64,000 bases of DNA from Peptoniphilaceae bacterium. GTDB taxonomy: Bacteria > Bacillota > Clostridia > Tissierellales > Peptoniphilaceae. A model generated the notes under the pieces. The model searched no databases. It was not told the origin of the DNA and worked only from the letters and a program-made list of their open reading frames with translations. Shown here one piece after another: positions 53,933 through 62,587 of this stretch. The stretch spans positions 60,412-124,411 of the forward strand of contig JAQYPV010000011.1 of NCBI GenBank assembly GCA_028726605.1, written 5' to 3'. The position numbers were made by a program, and so were the translations under genes. Position 1 is the first letter of the stretch. Each line of letters opens with the position of its first letter.

Positions 53933-54893
53933 TCGCATCCTCCCACGTCCTTTCGCTAATGATGAAACGCGGGCGCTGTTTCGTCTCGAGGTAAATCTTC
54001 CCGACGTATTCGCCGATCACTCCCAGCGAAAGCAGTTGGATGCCGCCCAGGAGCGCCGTTGCCAGCACGCTGCTGGACCAGCCAGGAACGCTGTTTCCCG
54101 TAAAATACGAGATGAACACCCACACGATGAGCAAAAAACTCAACGCGGAGATGAAGAGGCCGAGCGACGTGATGATGCGGATGGGCTTGATGCTGAGGCT
54201 CGTAATGCCGTTAAACGCCAGGGCCAGCATCTTTTTGAGCGGGTAATGGCTCTCCCCGGCGAGGCGTTCGTGGCGATCGTAGCTCACACTCGTCGACGAG
54301 AATCCGACCAGCGGAAACATCCCGCGCAGGTAAATATTCACTTCGTGAAAATCCGAAAAGGCGTTTAAGACGCGCGCCGACACCAGCCGGTAGTCCGCGT
54401 GATTGTAGACCACTTCGGCACCCATGGCGTGCAAAAATTTGTAATAGCCTTGCGCCGTCGTGCGCTTAAACCACGTGTCACTCGAGCGGTCTTTGCGAAC
54501 GCCGTACACGATGTCGTTACCATTGTGGTACGCATCCACCATATCCTGCATGACGGCAATGTCATCCTGCCCGTCACAGTCAATGGAAATGGTGATGTCG
54601 AACGCCGATCGCGCCTCCATGAGCCCCGCCAAGAGCGCATTCTGATGACCGCGGTTGCGCGACAGCGACAGACCCTCAACGTCGACGTAGCGCGCCGCCA
54701 GATCCTCGATGAGCGGCCACGTGCCGTCCTTACTCCCGTCATTCACAAACAGAATCCGGCTGTCCGCCGCGATGGAGCCGTTTTGCACCATTTTCTGCAG
54801 CTGCGCACGAAACAGCGGAACGGTCACCGGCAACACTTCCTCCTCGTTGTAACACGGAATGACGATGGAAAGACGCGGTAACTCTTTAGACAT
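53925..54893 (-). CDS. Polyprenyl-phosphate glycosyltransferase (GT2, GtrB/DPM-like)
   Basis: A 322-residue enzyme with a GT-A domain (SIVIPCYNEEEVLP at the start, ILFVNDGSKDGTW, ISIDCDGQDD with the DxD-like acidic pair, about residues 5-115) and two C-terminal hydrophobic spans (about 230-255 and 265-290). This is the GtrB/Csb/DPM1 arrangement, which transfers a sugar from a nucleotide to undecaprenyl phosphate on the inner face. ATG at 54893 has AGGAGG upstream and lies 8 bases past the stop of the ATP-grasp gene. It likely makes the donor for the following GT-C protein. Confidence 0.88.
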   Translation of the reverse strand: MSKELPRLSIVIPCYNEEEVLPVTVPLFRAQLQKMVQNGSIAADSRILFVNDGSKDGTWPLIEDLAARYVDVEGLSLSRNRGHQNALLAGLMEARSAFDITISIDCDGQDDIAVMQDMVDAYHNGNDIVYGVRKDRSSDTWFKRTTAQGYYKFLHAMGAEVVYNHADYRLVSARVLNAFSDFHEVNIYLRGMFPLVGFSSTSVSYDRHERLAGESHYPLKKMLALAFNGITSLSIKPIRIITSLGLFISALSFLLIVWVFISYFTGNSVPGWSSSVLATALLGGIQLLSLGVIGEYVGKIYLETKQRPRFIISERTWEDANV

Positions 54894-54901
54894 GCTCCCT
54901 C

Positions 54902-56104
54902 CTATTCTCCGAATCGCTCCCGATTGGTCTTCCAATCAGCAGCCTGCAACTTGTAACGCCGCAAGACACCCAGATCTTTCTCGTAATACAAACTGCTCCC
55001 ACTGTGCGCGCGACGCTCGGGATCATCCAAAAGCGGCAAGAACTTTTCTTCCACGTGGACCCGCGCGACCTCTTCGGGCACCACGTCGTACCAAGCGAAC
55101 GGGTGCTGTTGGCGCAAACTCTGGTAAATGCCCTTTGTCTCCGCCTCGATGGCCAGTTCGATCATGTTCACACCTGCGAGCGACGTGTACTCAAAGCTGC
55201 GCCCGAGCCGCGGATTGCACTCCAATATGTATAGTTTTCCCGTATTGCTGTCACGCTTGAGATCCACGTTGAAAAAACCGTAATAGTCCGTCTTTTGAAT
55301 CAACTCTTGGGCCAGCGCGAACACTTCCTCGTCATCCGAGTCGATGAGGATGAGGTGGTTCCCCACCCACTTGGGCCGCATGTCCGACAAAATGGCCCGA
55401 GCCTGCACCATAGAAATCTGCCCGTCCGCCGTGCAGTATCCCGTCACGGAGTACTCGCTTCCCGCACCGCCTTCGATGAACTGCTGCACGAGGAAGTCAC
55501 CTTTGTACCCTGCCTGATAGATGTGCTCCAAGGCGTGGCACGCCTCTTCAACGTCCGCCACGTGATACCCCTTCTGTCGATCCGGCAGGTCGAACGCCTC
55601 AAAGCGGGTATAATCTTCCGCTTTCATGAATATGCTGCCCGTTGCTTTCCAGTCGTCCATCAAGAACTCGTAGTCATCCGGCGACACGCGCACCGTCTCC
55701 GGCACGGGAAGGCCCAATTCGTTCATCTTTTTGTAGAACTTGCCCTTCTCCGTCATGATGTGGGCGAGGGCTTCGTTGGGATATGAGATCACGATGGGAA
55801 AGTCCAGCTGATCCTCCGCGGCGTAGAGCATGAACAAGTAATCTTCATTGGGCACTAAGAAAAACGCCGCATCGCCCTCGTTGGCCTCTTTTTCATAAGC
55901 CTCTTTCACGAGCTCCACAAACGTCGCCTTCTCTTTGGAAAATCCCGGACGCGTCATCACCTTCGCAATGCGCGAATGCACAAAAGGCAACAGCACCCCT
56001 GCGCCCAGCACCAACGGCGTTTCGCCGTACGCCTCATGAATGGCGCGCGCCGCCGTATAGCTGTTGCTGTCCGTTCCCAAAATCATGACCAATAATCGCT
56101 GCAT
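54902..56104 (-). CDS. ATP-grasp carboxylate-amine ligase, D-aspartate-ligase-like
   Basis: A 400-residue ATP-grasp protein. The N-terminal part reads MILGTDSNSYTAARAIHEAY, similar to the start of D-aspartate ligases and related Gram-positive carboxylate-amine ligases; the ATP-grasp domain shows FMKAEDYTR, FLVQQFIEGGAGSEYSVTGY, and the magnesium-binding VDLKRD/ILECNPRLGRS. ATG at 56104 (GGGAGGAACG before it) is preferred to one 21 codons earlier. Such enzymes join an amino acid to peptidoglycan precursor or another carboxylate. It is first in an operon with two glycosyltransferases, so a cell-wall role fits. The exact substrate is not shown by the sequence. Confidence 0.7.
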   Translation of the reverse strand: MQRLLVMILGTDSNSYTAARAIHEAYGETPLVLGAGVLLPFVHSRIAKVMTRPGFSKEKATFVELVKEAYEKEANEGDAAFFLVPNEDYLFMLYAAEDQLDFPIVISYPNEALAHIMTEKGKFYKKMNELGLPVPETVRVSPDDYEFLMDDWKATGSIFMKAEDYTRFEAFDLPDRQKGYHVADVEEACHALEHIYQAGYKGDFLVQQFIEGGAGSEYSVTGYCTADGQISMVQARAILSDMRPKWVGNHLILIDSDDEEVFALAQELIQKTDYYGFFNVDLKRDSNTGKLYILECNPRLGRSFEYTSLAGVNMIELAIEAETKGIYQSLRQQHPFAWYDVVPEEVARVHVEEKFLPLLDDPERRAHSGSSLYYEKDLGVLRRYKLQAADWKTNRERFGE

Positions 56105-56274
56105 CGTTCCTCCCGGCCATCCGCCCCTGGCGGCACAATCTGTCCGGCCGCCTTCGCCTCGTGTCACATTCTCTTCTTTTCGCCCTCATAGTAACACAAC
56201 CGGTAAAATGACGGGGAACAAACAGCTCTCATGCGCCGACAGATGGCGTGCTCTATGGCAGACGGCATTGACAC

Positions 56275-56297
56275 TCCCCACGGCTAAAGCCGGGGGA
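56275..56297 (-). mobile_element. IS200/IS605-type right-end hairpin remnant
   Basis: TCCCCACGGCTAAAGCCGGG and GGA form a hairpin with a one-base bulge, and TTGACACT stands just outside it (56268-56275). This TTGACA...CCCC...GGGGATTCT layout is the well-known end sequence (and omega-RNA 3' end) of IS200/IS605 and tnpB elements, oriented so that the element body would lie to the right. No tnpA or tnpB is found to the right; the HNH gene begins at 56502. The 56298-56501 stretch has no convincing gene. Confidence 0.5.
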
Positions 56298-56501
56298 TTC
56301 TCGGCTCAACCACCACTGCCTGCACCAGCGAGGTCTTACACGGTGTCGTTCGAGCGTATCGGTTCAGGCGTGTCCCGCCCTACCATATGTAGGCTCCGCC
56401 AGCAGGCGTATCTCGCAGCCCGCCTCTCGTATGGTGCGCTTCGCCATCGACAGCACGTACTTGTCGCGCCCGAAACGGAACGGCGGGCTTTCACACTCTG
56501 G

Positions 56502-57668
56502 CTACCGATTGCCCTTCGCACGGTTATGCGTCTTACAAAGCATCTGACAGTTCGTCTCATCCGTAGCGCCACCCTTGCTCCACGCGGTCACATGGTCGGC
56601 GTCCATCTCGGACTCCTTGTAGATGCGCTTCGCATTTGCATCGCGCCCGATGGCACACAGCGGGCAATTCGACACGCCTTGGGCTTCCGCCTCAGCTGTC
56701 TGCTTGCGATAGACCGCCTTGATGGTCTTCTTGTCAAACACTCGGATGTTCAGCAAGCGTGAGTCTGCCTCGCCGCCCAACACGTACTCGAAGATGCCCT
56801 TTTTATCGCCGACTTGCGAGTCATCGAGCAGGGCGTTCACGCGTTCGGCTACCTTGTCCTTCGAGTAAGCGTTCTTGTGATACTCGCGGTACAACCGACC
56901 CCATTCGCGCCCACACATCTCGCTTCCCGTGTACTCGAATACTGAATCCACCCAGTCGATAACCGTGTCAAAATGATTCTTCAGCTCGTCAATATCGGCG
57001 TCATAGCGGTGCTGCGCCATATAGTCGTCGATATTGCCATCGCTGACCCACTCAAGCGCGGTTTCGAGAATTGCCTGACGCTTCGGGTCTCCCGAAACGT
57101 ATGTCTGCCAGCGATTCATGTTGGCGTTACCCGTGTTGGAGAACACCTCGCGCGCCTTCGTCACGAACGGCCCATGGTACGCCGCGTTGCGCAGTTCTTG
57201 CTTCACCAACGGAACGCCTGCGATGTTGATAGTCTCGAACCACGCCTGAATCTCCGACGGCTCACCCTCGCAGACGTAAATCGTCAAAGGCGCGTCAATA
57301 ATGAGCTTCTGCTGGTCAGCATCCAGACTGTCGAAATAGCGGGGCTTGCCGTCCAGCTCAACGGCGAACGGCCATGACTTATTCACGTAGCGGGCAAATG
57401 ACGTGATGCGCTGCTGTCCGTCCAGAACCTCGTACATCCCGTCGGCGTTCTTCACGAAGTAAATCAGGCCGAGGGGATAGCCCTTCAATAGGGACTCAAC
57501 CACGGCAACATCGCGCTTACCGTCGCCGTAAATATAGTTGCGCTGATACTCGGGCTGGATGATGAGCTGACCATCAAGGCCGAACAGCCCCTTGCCCTCG
57601 TTGCGGTCGAATACGAAGCCTTTGCAAACATCGCCGACCGTCCAATCAGTATGCAGAATTGTCTTCAT
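56502..57668 (-). CDS. DUF262-HNH endonuclease-like protein
   Basis: A 388-residue protein. Residues about 15-120 are a DUF262/ParB-like domain with [16 protein letters not shown] and the diagnostic [10 protein letters not shown]; the C-terminus is an HNH nuclease domain ([10 protein letters not shown], then [20 protein letters not shown] and [12 protein letters not shown]). DUF262 plus HNH occurs in GmrSD-type modification-dependent nucleases and related defence proteins. Its ATG overlaps the TAA of the methyltransferase gene by one base, so the two are translationally coupled, which suggests a restriction partner. What triggers the nuclease is not known. Confidence 0.85.
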   Translation of the reverse strand: MKTILHTDWTVGDVCKGFVFDRNEGKGLFGLDGQLIIQPEYQRNYIYGDGKRDVAVVESLLKGYPLGLIYFVKNADGMYEVLDGQQRITSFARYVNKSWPFAVELDGKPRYFDSLDADQQKLIIDAPLTIYVCEGEPSEIQAWFETINIAGVPLVKQELRNAAYHGPFVTKAREVFSNTGNANMNRWQTYVSGDPKRQAILETALEWVSDGNIDDYMAQHRYDADIDELKNHFDTVIDWVDSVFEYTGSEMCGREWGRLYREYHKNAYSKDKVAERVNALLDDSQVGDKKGIFEYVLGGEADSRLLNIRVFDKKTIKAVYRKQTAEAEAQGVSNCPLCAIGRDANAKRIYKESEMDADHVTAWSKGGATDETNCQMLCKTHNRAKGNR

Positions 57669-58825
57669 TAAGCGTTACCTCCTTTCTTTGGGCGAATAAA
57701 AATGCGAGCAAAGATGGTTTTTGGTACCCCGTCCTTTAACACATAAGAATTTTGTACACGCCATGTACGATTACCACGCTTGTACTCTTGCTGTTTTTCT
57801 AGGGATGGTGGAGTGAAAAAATCCCCTGTTGTTACCGCCCAATCAAGGTCACCATCTCGACCTACAATTTCAAACTGTTCAGGGTTGTATCGACTAAGAA
57901 ATGTACGGGGAACGCCCATAATTCCGTCGTAATCAGATGGAATTGCCTCAACGAACGGCACTTCAATCGCATCATAATTGCCATAACGCGGATACTCGAT
58001 TGCACCGAAGTCTGTTTCAAACTTCTTACGAAGCTTCTTGTTAAACTTCAAGTTGTGTTCCATCGTATCAAGCAATAACGGTTGATGTCGTTTGTATAAG
58101 TCAAGATTGGTAAACCACATAACCCCTGACACTCGAATAAATCCATCTCGATGGTTGGAGGAAGAGGCCGTATCCTCATACGGACTGGCAAAAAATCCAA
58201 CATTACCCTTGAACCCATTGCCCAGCCATATTTTATTGTCTTTGAGTAAAGGAAAGACTTCTTTGTAGGAAATCGCATTCTGATTGCCGATGATGATGAA
58301 TTTCTTTTCAGCCTCCATAATCCACATCAAGAACTCGCGAAACAATGAAAACGGCGGATTCGTGATGATGATGTCTGCCTCGTCGCGAAGCACCTTCACC
58401 TCGGCGGAACGGAAATCACCATCACCTTCCAAATAGCCGGAAAACTCGATGTCATCCGTGTCAACATGCCCGGAACCGTCCTTATCGCGCGTGAGCGTGA
58501 ACAATTTTCCATGCGTATCATGTTTGTCGACATCGAACAGCGGGGATTCCTGTTCAAACAGCGTGAGCTGCTTGCTTCCAGCACTCTTCGCATACGACGT
58601 ACTAATCAGCTTTTTCAGACCGAAACGCTCGAAGTTTGCGGCAAAATACTTCGTGAAATTCGACCACTCCGGGTCATCGCACGGAAGCAGAATCGTTTTG
58701 TCACGGAATACGTCGGGATTGAACTCCACGTAGGCGTTCATCTCTGCTTCAATATCGCTGTACTGCGTATAGAACTCATCTTTCTTTTGAACTTTCGCAG
58801 CGCCAAGATTCGAATTACCCGCCAT
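57668..58825 (-). CDS. EcoRI-methylase-like adenine-specific DNA methyltransferase
   Basis: A 385-residue protein similar to the EcoRI modification methylase family. It starts with [16 protein letters not shown], has [17 protein letters not shown] in place of the SAM-binding motif, and the catalytic [14 protein letters not shown] (about residues 155-170). The gene is overlapped by one base by the preceding ribbon-helix-helix gene and by the following DUF262-HNH gene. Part of it (about 57700-58400) is visibly more AT rich than its neighbours, a sign of recent exchange. It would protect DNA from the partner nuclease; the site cannot be read from the sequence. Confidence 0.85.
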   Translation of the reverse strand: MAGNSNLGAAKVQKKDEFYTQYSDIEAEMNAYVEFNPDVFRDKTILLPCDDPEWSNFTKYFAANFERFGLKKLISTSYAKSAGSKQLTLFEQESPLFDVDKHDTHGKLFTLTRDKDGSGHVDTDDIEFSGYLEGDGDFRSAEVKVLRDEADIIITNPPFSLFREFLMWIMEAEKKFIIIGNQNAISYKEVFPLLKDNKIWLGNGFKGNVGFFASPYEDTASSSNHRDGFIRVSGVMWFTNLDLYKRHQPLLLDTMEHNLKFNKKLRKKFETDFGAIEYPRYGNYDAIEVPFVEAIPSDYDGIMGVPRTFLSRYNPEQFEIVGRDGDLDWAVTTGDFFTPPSLEKQQEYKRGNRTWRVQNSYVLKDGVPKTIFARIFIRPKKGGNA

Positions 58826-59061
58826 TACTCGCTCACCCTCTCAACCTCAAGATGCTCCTGCACCCACTCGTGAATAATCGCCGCAATCGTCGTCTCGCGC
58901 TCCGCTGCCATCATCTTCAGCGCTTTCTTGTCGCTCACCGTGAGCGACAGCGAGAGCGTCGTGCGCTTCTCGTCGTCGGCGGCAGGTTCAGCCACCGTCT
59001 TCTCTATCTTTCTCTGCTCGGCCTCGCGGTCGGCAGCGTACTTCTCGAACATGTTCGCCAT
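58825..59061 (-). CDS. Ribbon-helix-helix regulator, copy 1
   Basis: A 78-residue protein: a charged helix (MFEKYAADREAEQRKIEK), a short linker, then a ribbon-helix-helix fold (RTTLSLSLTVSDKKALKMMA, then ETTIAAIIHEWVQEH). The strand TLSLSLTV would insert in the major groove. ATG at 59061 has AAAGGAGG upstream. The stop overlaps the methyltransferase ATG by one base. A nearly identical gene (62264-62497) heads the second module. It is a probable autoregulator, acting on the TTGTACAA palindrome in its own promoter, and may set the level of the methylase. It could also be the antitoxin of a toxin-antitoxin pair. Confidence 0.8.
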   Translation of the reverse strand: MANMFEKYAADREAEQRKIEKTVAEPAADDEKRTTLSLSLTVSDKKALKMMAAERETTIAAIIHEWVQEHLEVERVSE

Positions 59062-59090
59062 GGCTCGGCCTCCTTTAATCATTTACACAT

Positions 59091-59126
59091 TTGTACAATT
59101 ATGCATCACGGAGTCGCATTTGTCCA
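59091..59126 (-). promoter_or_regulatory. Promoter and operator of ribbon-helix-helix copy 1
   Basis: On the minus strand, -35 TGGACA (59121-59126), 17 bases, -10 CATAAT (59098-59103), then the palindrome TTGTACAA (59091-59098) touching the -10. Identical elements are in copy 2. Confidence 0.7.
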
Positions 59127-59151
59127 TACGCAATACGGCTCTGACCTGCGG

Positions 59152-59364
59152 TTACTCCTTCGGGAATCCTGCGGCATCGCGCACCGTGTCCACCAGCTCG
59201 CGCGTCGCCTTCGCAGCCTTGCCGCGTCGGTCGAACTCGACCACGGACACGCCGCCCCCGGGAAGTAGAAGAAAAAGCACCCCTTCCGTGTCGTCGGCAC
59301 CATGACCCGATCCGCCGCCCGCAGAGCGGCCGTCCCCAGCATCGAGCGGCAGCGAGATGCGCAC
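59152..59364 (-). CDS. Small conserved protein of the duplicated cassette, copy 1
   Basis: A putative 70-residue protein starting with GTG at 59364, with GGAG five bases upstream. It has a Gly/Asp-rich N-terminal half (DAGDGRSAGGGSGHGADD), a hydrophobic strand (GVLFLLLP), then VVEFDRRGKAAKATRELVDT and FPKE. The second copy (62588-62800) keeps the frame, start and stop and differs at a handful of residues. Some differences are synonymous and some not, so coding is likely but not proved. It lies 90 bases upstream of the ribbon-helix-helix gene. Function unknown. Confidence 0.5.
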   Translation of the reverse strand: MRISLPLDAGDGRSAGGGSGHGADDTEGVLFLLLPGGGVSVVEFDRRGKAAKATRELVDTVRDAAGFPKE

Positions 59365-59374
59365 CTGCGCTCCG

Positions 59375-59412
59375 TCGGAAATAAGCCCGCCGTCCAAAAG
59401 AGCAGCGGGCTT
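59375..59412 (-). terminator. Terminator after the specificity-subunit gene
   Basis: AAGCCCGC (59383-59390) pairs with GCGGGCTT (59405-59412); on the minus strand TTATTTCC follows. It ends the BcgI-like module and insulates the next cassette. Confidence 0.7.
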
Positions 59413-59421
59413 TGCTTATCT

Positions 59422-60474
59422 TTAACCGATTGCCTGCATGACAGACAAATCATCTTGCGTGTTGTTCATTACCGCTTGCATGTACTTATCCATATACACC
59501 CAATCAGGTTCACCAGACGTATCGACAGGAAGTTTGATACGTTCTTCCTTCAGAAGGTCAGGAAACAGGCCGTAATTATACGGATACTTATGAGTCACTG
59601 TCTGCAAACAAGCCGCAAGAAACACGCAAGCATTAGCGCTATACGCTCGTGTATCAACAAAGTAAATATCGCGTCCAGAAAGAAACTCTTCCGTCTGATA
59701 GAAAAAAGTCGCGTTTTCTGCACCCCATGTGATTACACCAGCAGGACTCGGAATCACATCACTTACTGGATGCACACGGCACTTAATACCATTGTTAAAT
59801 TTCGTGCGCACCACATAAGGAATGCCTTCCTCAGCCTCGACCACTTGACGAGTATGAAGTACAGGCGGCTTTACCATAGACGGGAAAAGCTCCCCAACGA
59901 CAAACTCTTTCCAATCACATGTATCAACAACATGCTTTTCTTCATCAGCTTGCCTCAGATTCTCAAGGCTTGCCTCAGATTCTCTCATGACTGCTGACAT
60001 GTACTCGTCCATGTATGCCCAATCCGGTTCGCCAGATGTATCGACAGGAAGTAGAACTTCCATACGAGATGCGATTTCGCGAGTAAATTTATAGACATAA
60101 TCAAAACCGCGAATCACAGCGGCTTTTCTGAACGCCGCCACAAAAAACAACAACTGCGGTTTTTTCCAATTCGCAGCGTATGCACCCTTTGGGTACATCC
60201 CCTGCACATGTGGATAACCAACAAAATCATTGGGCTGATAGAAAATCGCATCAACTGTCGTCGTATCGCTGAACGTAATCATTCCGCCTTTTTCGGTAGC
60301 AACTTGTGATGAATATCCACCGATGCCATTGTTGTAACTCGAATTGACAACAACTGGGTTATCGCCATCATCCATTAACTGTGCGTTTGTCATCTTATAC
60401 GCTTTTGTTGGATGAATATCAAACAGTTCTCCGACGATAAACGGCTTCCATCCACTTGTATCAATCTTCGCCAT
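59422..60474 (-). CDS. BcgI-like specificity subunit (two target-recognition domains)
   Basis: A 350-residue DNA-recognition protein built from two similar halves. Half 1 starts WKPFIVGELFDI and ends LPVDTSGEPDWAYMDEYM; half 2 starts WKEFVVGELFPS and ends LPVDTSGEPDWVYMDKYM. Each holds a target-recognition domain followed by a helical spacer; this WxxFxVGELF type is found in BcgI-like (type IIB) systems. The two halves would read the two parts of a split DNA site. ATG at 60474 overlaps the end of the upstream nuclease-methylase gene by 14 bases. Confidence 0.85.
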   Translation of the reverse strand: MAKIDTSGWKPFIVGELFDIHPTKAYKMTNAQLMDDGDNPVVVNSSYNNGIGGYSSQVATEKGGMITFSDTTTVDAIFYQPNDFVGYPHVQGMYPKGAYAANWKKPQLLFFVAAFRKAAVIRGFDYVYKFTREIASRMEVLLPVDTSGEPDWAYMDEYMSAVMRESEASLENLRQADEEKHVVDTCDWKEFVVGELFPSMVKPPVLHTRQVVEAEEGIPYVVRTKFNNGIKCRVHPVSDVIPSPAGVITWGAENATFFYQTEEFLSGRDIYFVDTRAYSANACVFLAACLQTVTHKYPYNYGLFPDLLKEERIKLPVDTSGEPDWVYMDKYMQAVMNNTQDDLSVMQAIG

Positions 60475-62263
60475 TGCCGTCACCGCCTTTCCTCATGGTC
60501 AAGGTCACGGACTCGTCATCGGCGCTTACACGGCTCGAATACATCGCCGTATCCAACAGCTTCTCACCGAATGCCTTCGCATCAATGCCCTGCTGGAACA
60601 TCAGATAGTCCATCGCTGTCTTACGAAAATCCTCCTCGAATATCTCGAACGGCTTCTGCGGCATCTGATAGGACAGGTGCTCGGCAGGACTTACCCACTG
60701 ACACGTGTCGTCACCGGACTGCTTCTCAACCACATCGACCCAATAAGCCTCAATGGCCGCCCACTTGCCGTATACGTCATGGCGCCCCTTGTTCTTGACC
60801 GTTGCTAACCCGTCGGACTCCATGTAGCAAGCGAAAAACTCCTTGCCTTCCTGCGCCACGCCAGCCTCAAACACGAAAATGCTCGTAGTGACGCCCACGC
60901 CGAAGAACAAGTCCTCCGGCAACTTTATGACCTTGCGCAGGCGGTGATTCTTCAGAATCCGTTTCATCTGCTTCTTCGATGCTTTCTCCAGCTTCTTGTC
61001 TGGCAGAATGAACGCGCACTGCGTATGCTTCGGAACGTTGTCAAGCACGTTCTCGACGATGGTCATGCAGCCGTACTTGTTCTCGTACGGCGGGTTCATT
61101 AGCACTTTCGTAATCGGTTTGGACTGCATCCACTCGCAGGCCGCCTCCGAGCGAGTATCCATCTGCTCGAGGTTCGTCTTGCCATCCTTATGAATTAGCA
61201 TGTTCGCGCACGCCAGTGCGTAAATCTCGCGGTCGAACTCGATGCCATAGAGCTGTTTGGACTTAATCTCGCCGGCCTTCTTCGTCTCCATACCGCCAGC
61301 CTCGCGAATCATGTTTGCCATTGCCTTCACGAGGAAGCCGCCAGAGCCACATGTGGCGTCCAGGATACAATCGTCCATGTTCACTTCGAGGATCTTGTAC
61401 ATAAAGTCAGTGATGTGCTCCGGCGTGAATATCTGTCCTGACTCGGACTTCTTCTTGTACCGATTGAACTCGTTAAAGAAGATGCCCATCACGTCCTCGC
61501 CGCGCCACTCGTTCGAGTTGACGCACTCGGAAATCTCGACAACCCAGTCGATGAAGTCGTTGATTGCCTTCTGGTTATCGGTCGTGTTCATCTTGATGTC
61601 GGAATATTCTTCCAGCAAAATGTCAATCTTCGCATTCTGCTTGCGGCTGTCCTCCAGCGACTTGGAGAGCGTCGAGTAAATCGCGGTGTGGAACGTCGCA
61701 TATCCCAGATTCTTCAGGCGCTTCAATCCGGCACCGTACCGCTCGGCGACCAACGCGCATGCCGTGAAAATCATGCGATGATACAGGTTCTTGATGCCGA
61801 ACTCGAAATGCAGGTAGTTGTTAATACGCGCTGTCAGCTGGTAGATGCGCTCCTTGTCGATGCTATCGACGGTATAGAGCGACAGGTAATAACCGACATG
61901 CTGCAACTGATCGGGCGTCTTGACTTCCTCCTCGCCCTTGAACACGCGCACGTCCTCGCCGTTGTACAGAACACCGACAGCCTTTTCGTACTGCGTTTGT
62001 ACAATGCGGACATTCTTCAGCACCTCGTCCACCTGCGCCTTGCCAAGGGCAATGCGCGTCGCCTTCGTCTCCAACACCAGCGCTACATCTGCCTTGTTCT
62101 TCGGCAGATACCAGCCGTCCGGCTTGTCCGCCACACCTGCGAACCCCAGCTGATTGAACGTCGTAAGCTGACCGACACCCGCACGCGCTGCGTCGCTGTC
62201 GGCAAGTCCGAGGATATTACGTGCCAAATCGCGTACCGCATCCTCCGTCATATTCTTCGCCAT
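60461..62263 (-). CDS. BcgI-like nuclease-methyltransferase (restriction-modification A subunit)
   Basis: A 600-residue protein. The N-terminal 90 or so residues have a PD-(D/E)xK nuclease pattern: P48-D49, D59 and E65-T66-K67 (LVLETKA). A helical region follows, then an N6-adenine methyltransferase of the HsdM type, with SAM-binding motif I LDATCGSGGF (301-310) and catalytic NPPY at 390-393. A nuclease joined to an HsdM-like methylase, with a separate specificity protein downstream, is the arrangement of BcgI-type enzymes, which cut on both sides of their site. The gene begins directly after the TAG of ribbon-helix-helix copy 2. A plain type I HsdM is less likely because of the nuclease residues and the absence of hsdR. 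Confidence 0.82.
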   Translation of the reverse strand: MAKNMTEDAVRDLARNILGLADSDAARAGVGQLTTFNQLGFAGVADKPDGWYLPKNKADVALVLETKATRIALGKAQVDEVLKNVRIVQTQYEKAVGVLYNGEDVRVFKGEEEVKTPDQLQHVGYYLSLYTVDSIDKERIYQLTARINNYLHFEFGIKNLYHRMIFTACALVAERYGAGLKRLKNLGYATFHTAIYSTLSKSLEDSRKQNAKIDILLEEYSDIKMNTTDNQKAINDFIDWVVEISECVNSNEWRGEDVMGIFFNEFNRYKKKSESGQIFTPEHITDFMYKILEVNMDDCILDATCGSGGFLVKAMANMIREAGGMETKKAGEIKSKQLYGIEFDREIYALACANMLIHKDGKTNLEQMDTRSEAACEWMQSKPITKVLMNPPYENKYGCMTIVENVLDNVPKHTQCAFILPDKKLEKASKKQMKRILKNHRLRKVIKLPEDLFFGVGVTTSIFVFEAGVAQEGKEFFACYMESDGLATVKNKGRHDVYGKWAAIEAYWVDVVEKQSGDDTCQWVSPAEHLSYQMPQKPFEIFEEDFRKTAMDYLMFQQGIDAKAFGEKLLDTAMYSSRVSADDESVTLTMRKGGDGNGED

Positions 62264-62497
62264 CTACTCATCCACCCCCTCGATATGCTCCTTCACCCAC
62301 TCGTGAATAATCGCGGCAATCGTCGTCTCGCGCTCCGCTGCCATCATCTTCAGCGCTTTCTTGTCGCTCACCGTAAGCGACAGCGAGAGCGTGGTGCGCT
62401 TCTCGTCGTCGGCATCCGCAGGCGCGGCGACCGTCTTCTCTATCTTTCTCTGCTCGGCCTCGCGGTCGGCAGCGTACTTCTCGAACATGTTCGCCAT
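62264..62497 (-). CDS. Ribbon-helix-helix regulator, copy 2
   Basis: A 77-residue protein almost identical to the one at 58825-59061; differences lie in the linker (an ADAD-type change and a one-residue length difference) and the last ten residues (EHIEGVDE). Same AAAGGAGG site and ATG at 62497. Its stop codon is immediately followed by the ATG of the BcgI-like A-subunit gene, so it is translationally coupled to that module. Confidence 0.8.
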   Translation of the reverse strand: MANMFEKYAADREAEQRKIEKTVAAPADADDEKRTTLSLSLTVSDKKALKMMAAERETTIAAIIHEWVKEHIEGVDE

Positions 62498-62526
62498 GGC
62501 TCGGCCTCCTTTAATCATTTAAACAT

Positions 62527-62562
62527 TTGTACAATTATGCATCACGGAGTCACATTTGTCCA
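62527..62562 (-). promoter_or_regulatory. Promoter and operator of ribbon-helix-helix copy 2
   Basis: On the minus strand, -35 TGGACA (62557-62562), 17 bases, -10 CATAAT (62534-62539) and TTGTACAA (62527-62534), as in copy 1. Confidence 0.7.
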
Positions 62563-62587
62563 TACGCAACACGGCTCTGACCTGCGG

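Larger units (their letters stand above)
58852..59376. repeat. ~525-bp direct repeat, copy 1
   Basis: Sequence from inside the 3' end of the ribbon-helix-helix gene to the ribosome binding site of the small gene upstream. By eye it is about 95% identical to 62284-62812, in the same orientation. The right edge of the identity is at GGAGCGCAG, just before the GTG of the small gene. Confidence 0.9.

Noticed and set aside
59422..62263. Classical type I (hsdM/hsdS) system
   Set aside because: No hsdR gene, and the methylase carries its own nuclease-like N-terminal domain, which fits BcgI-like enzymes better.
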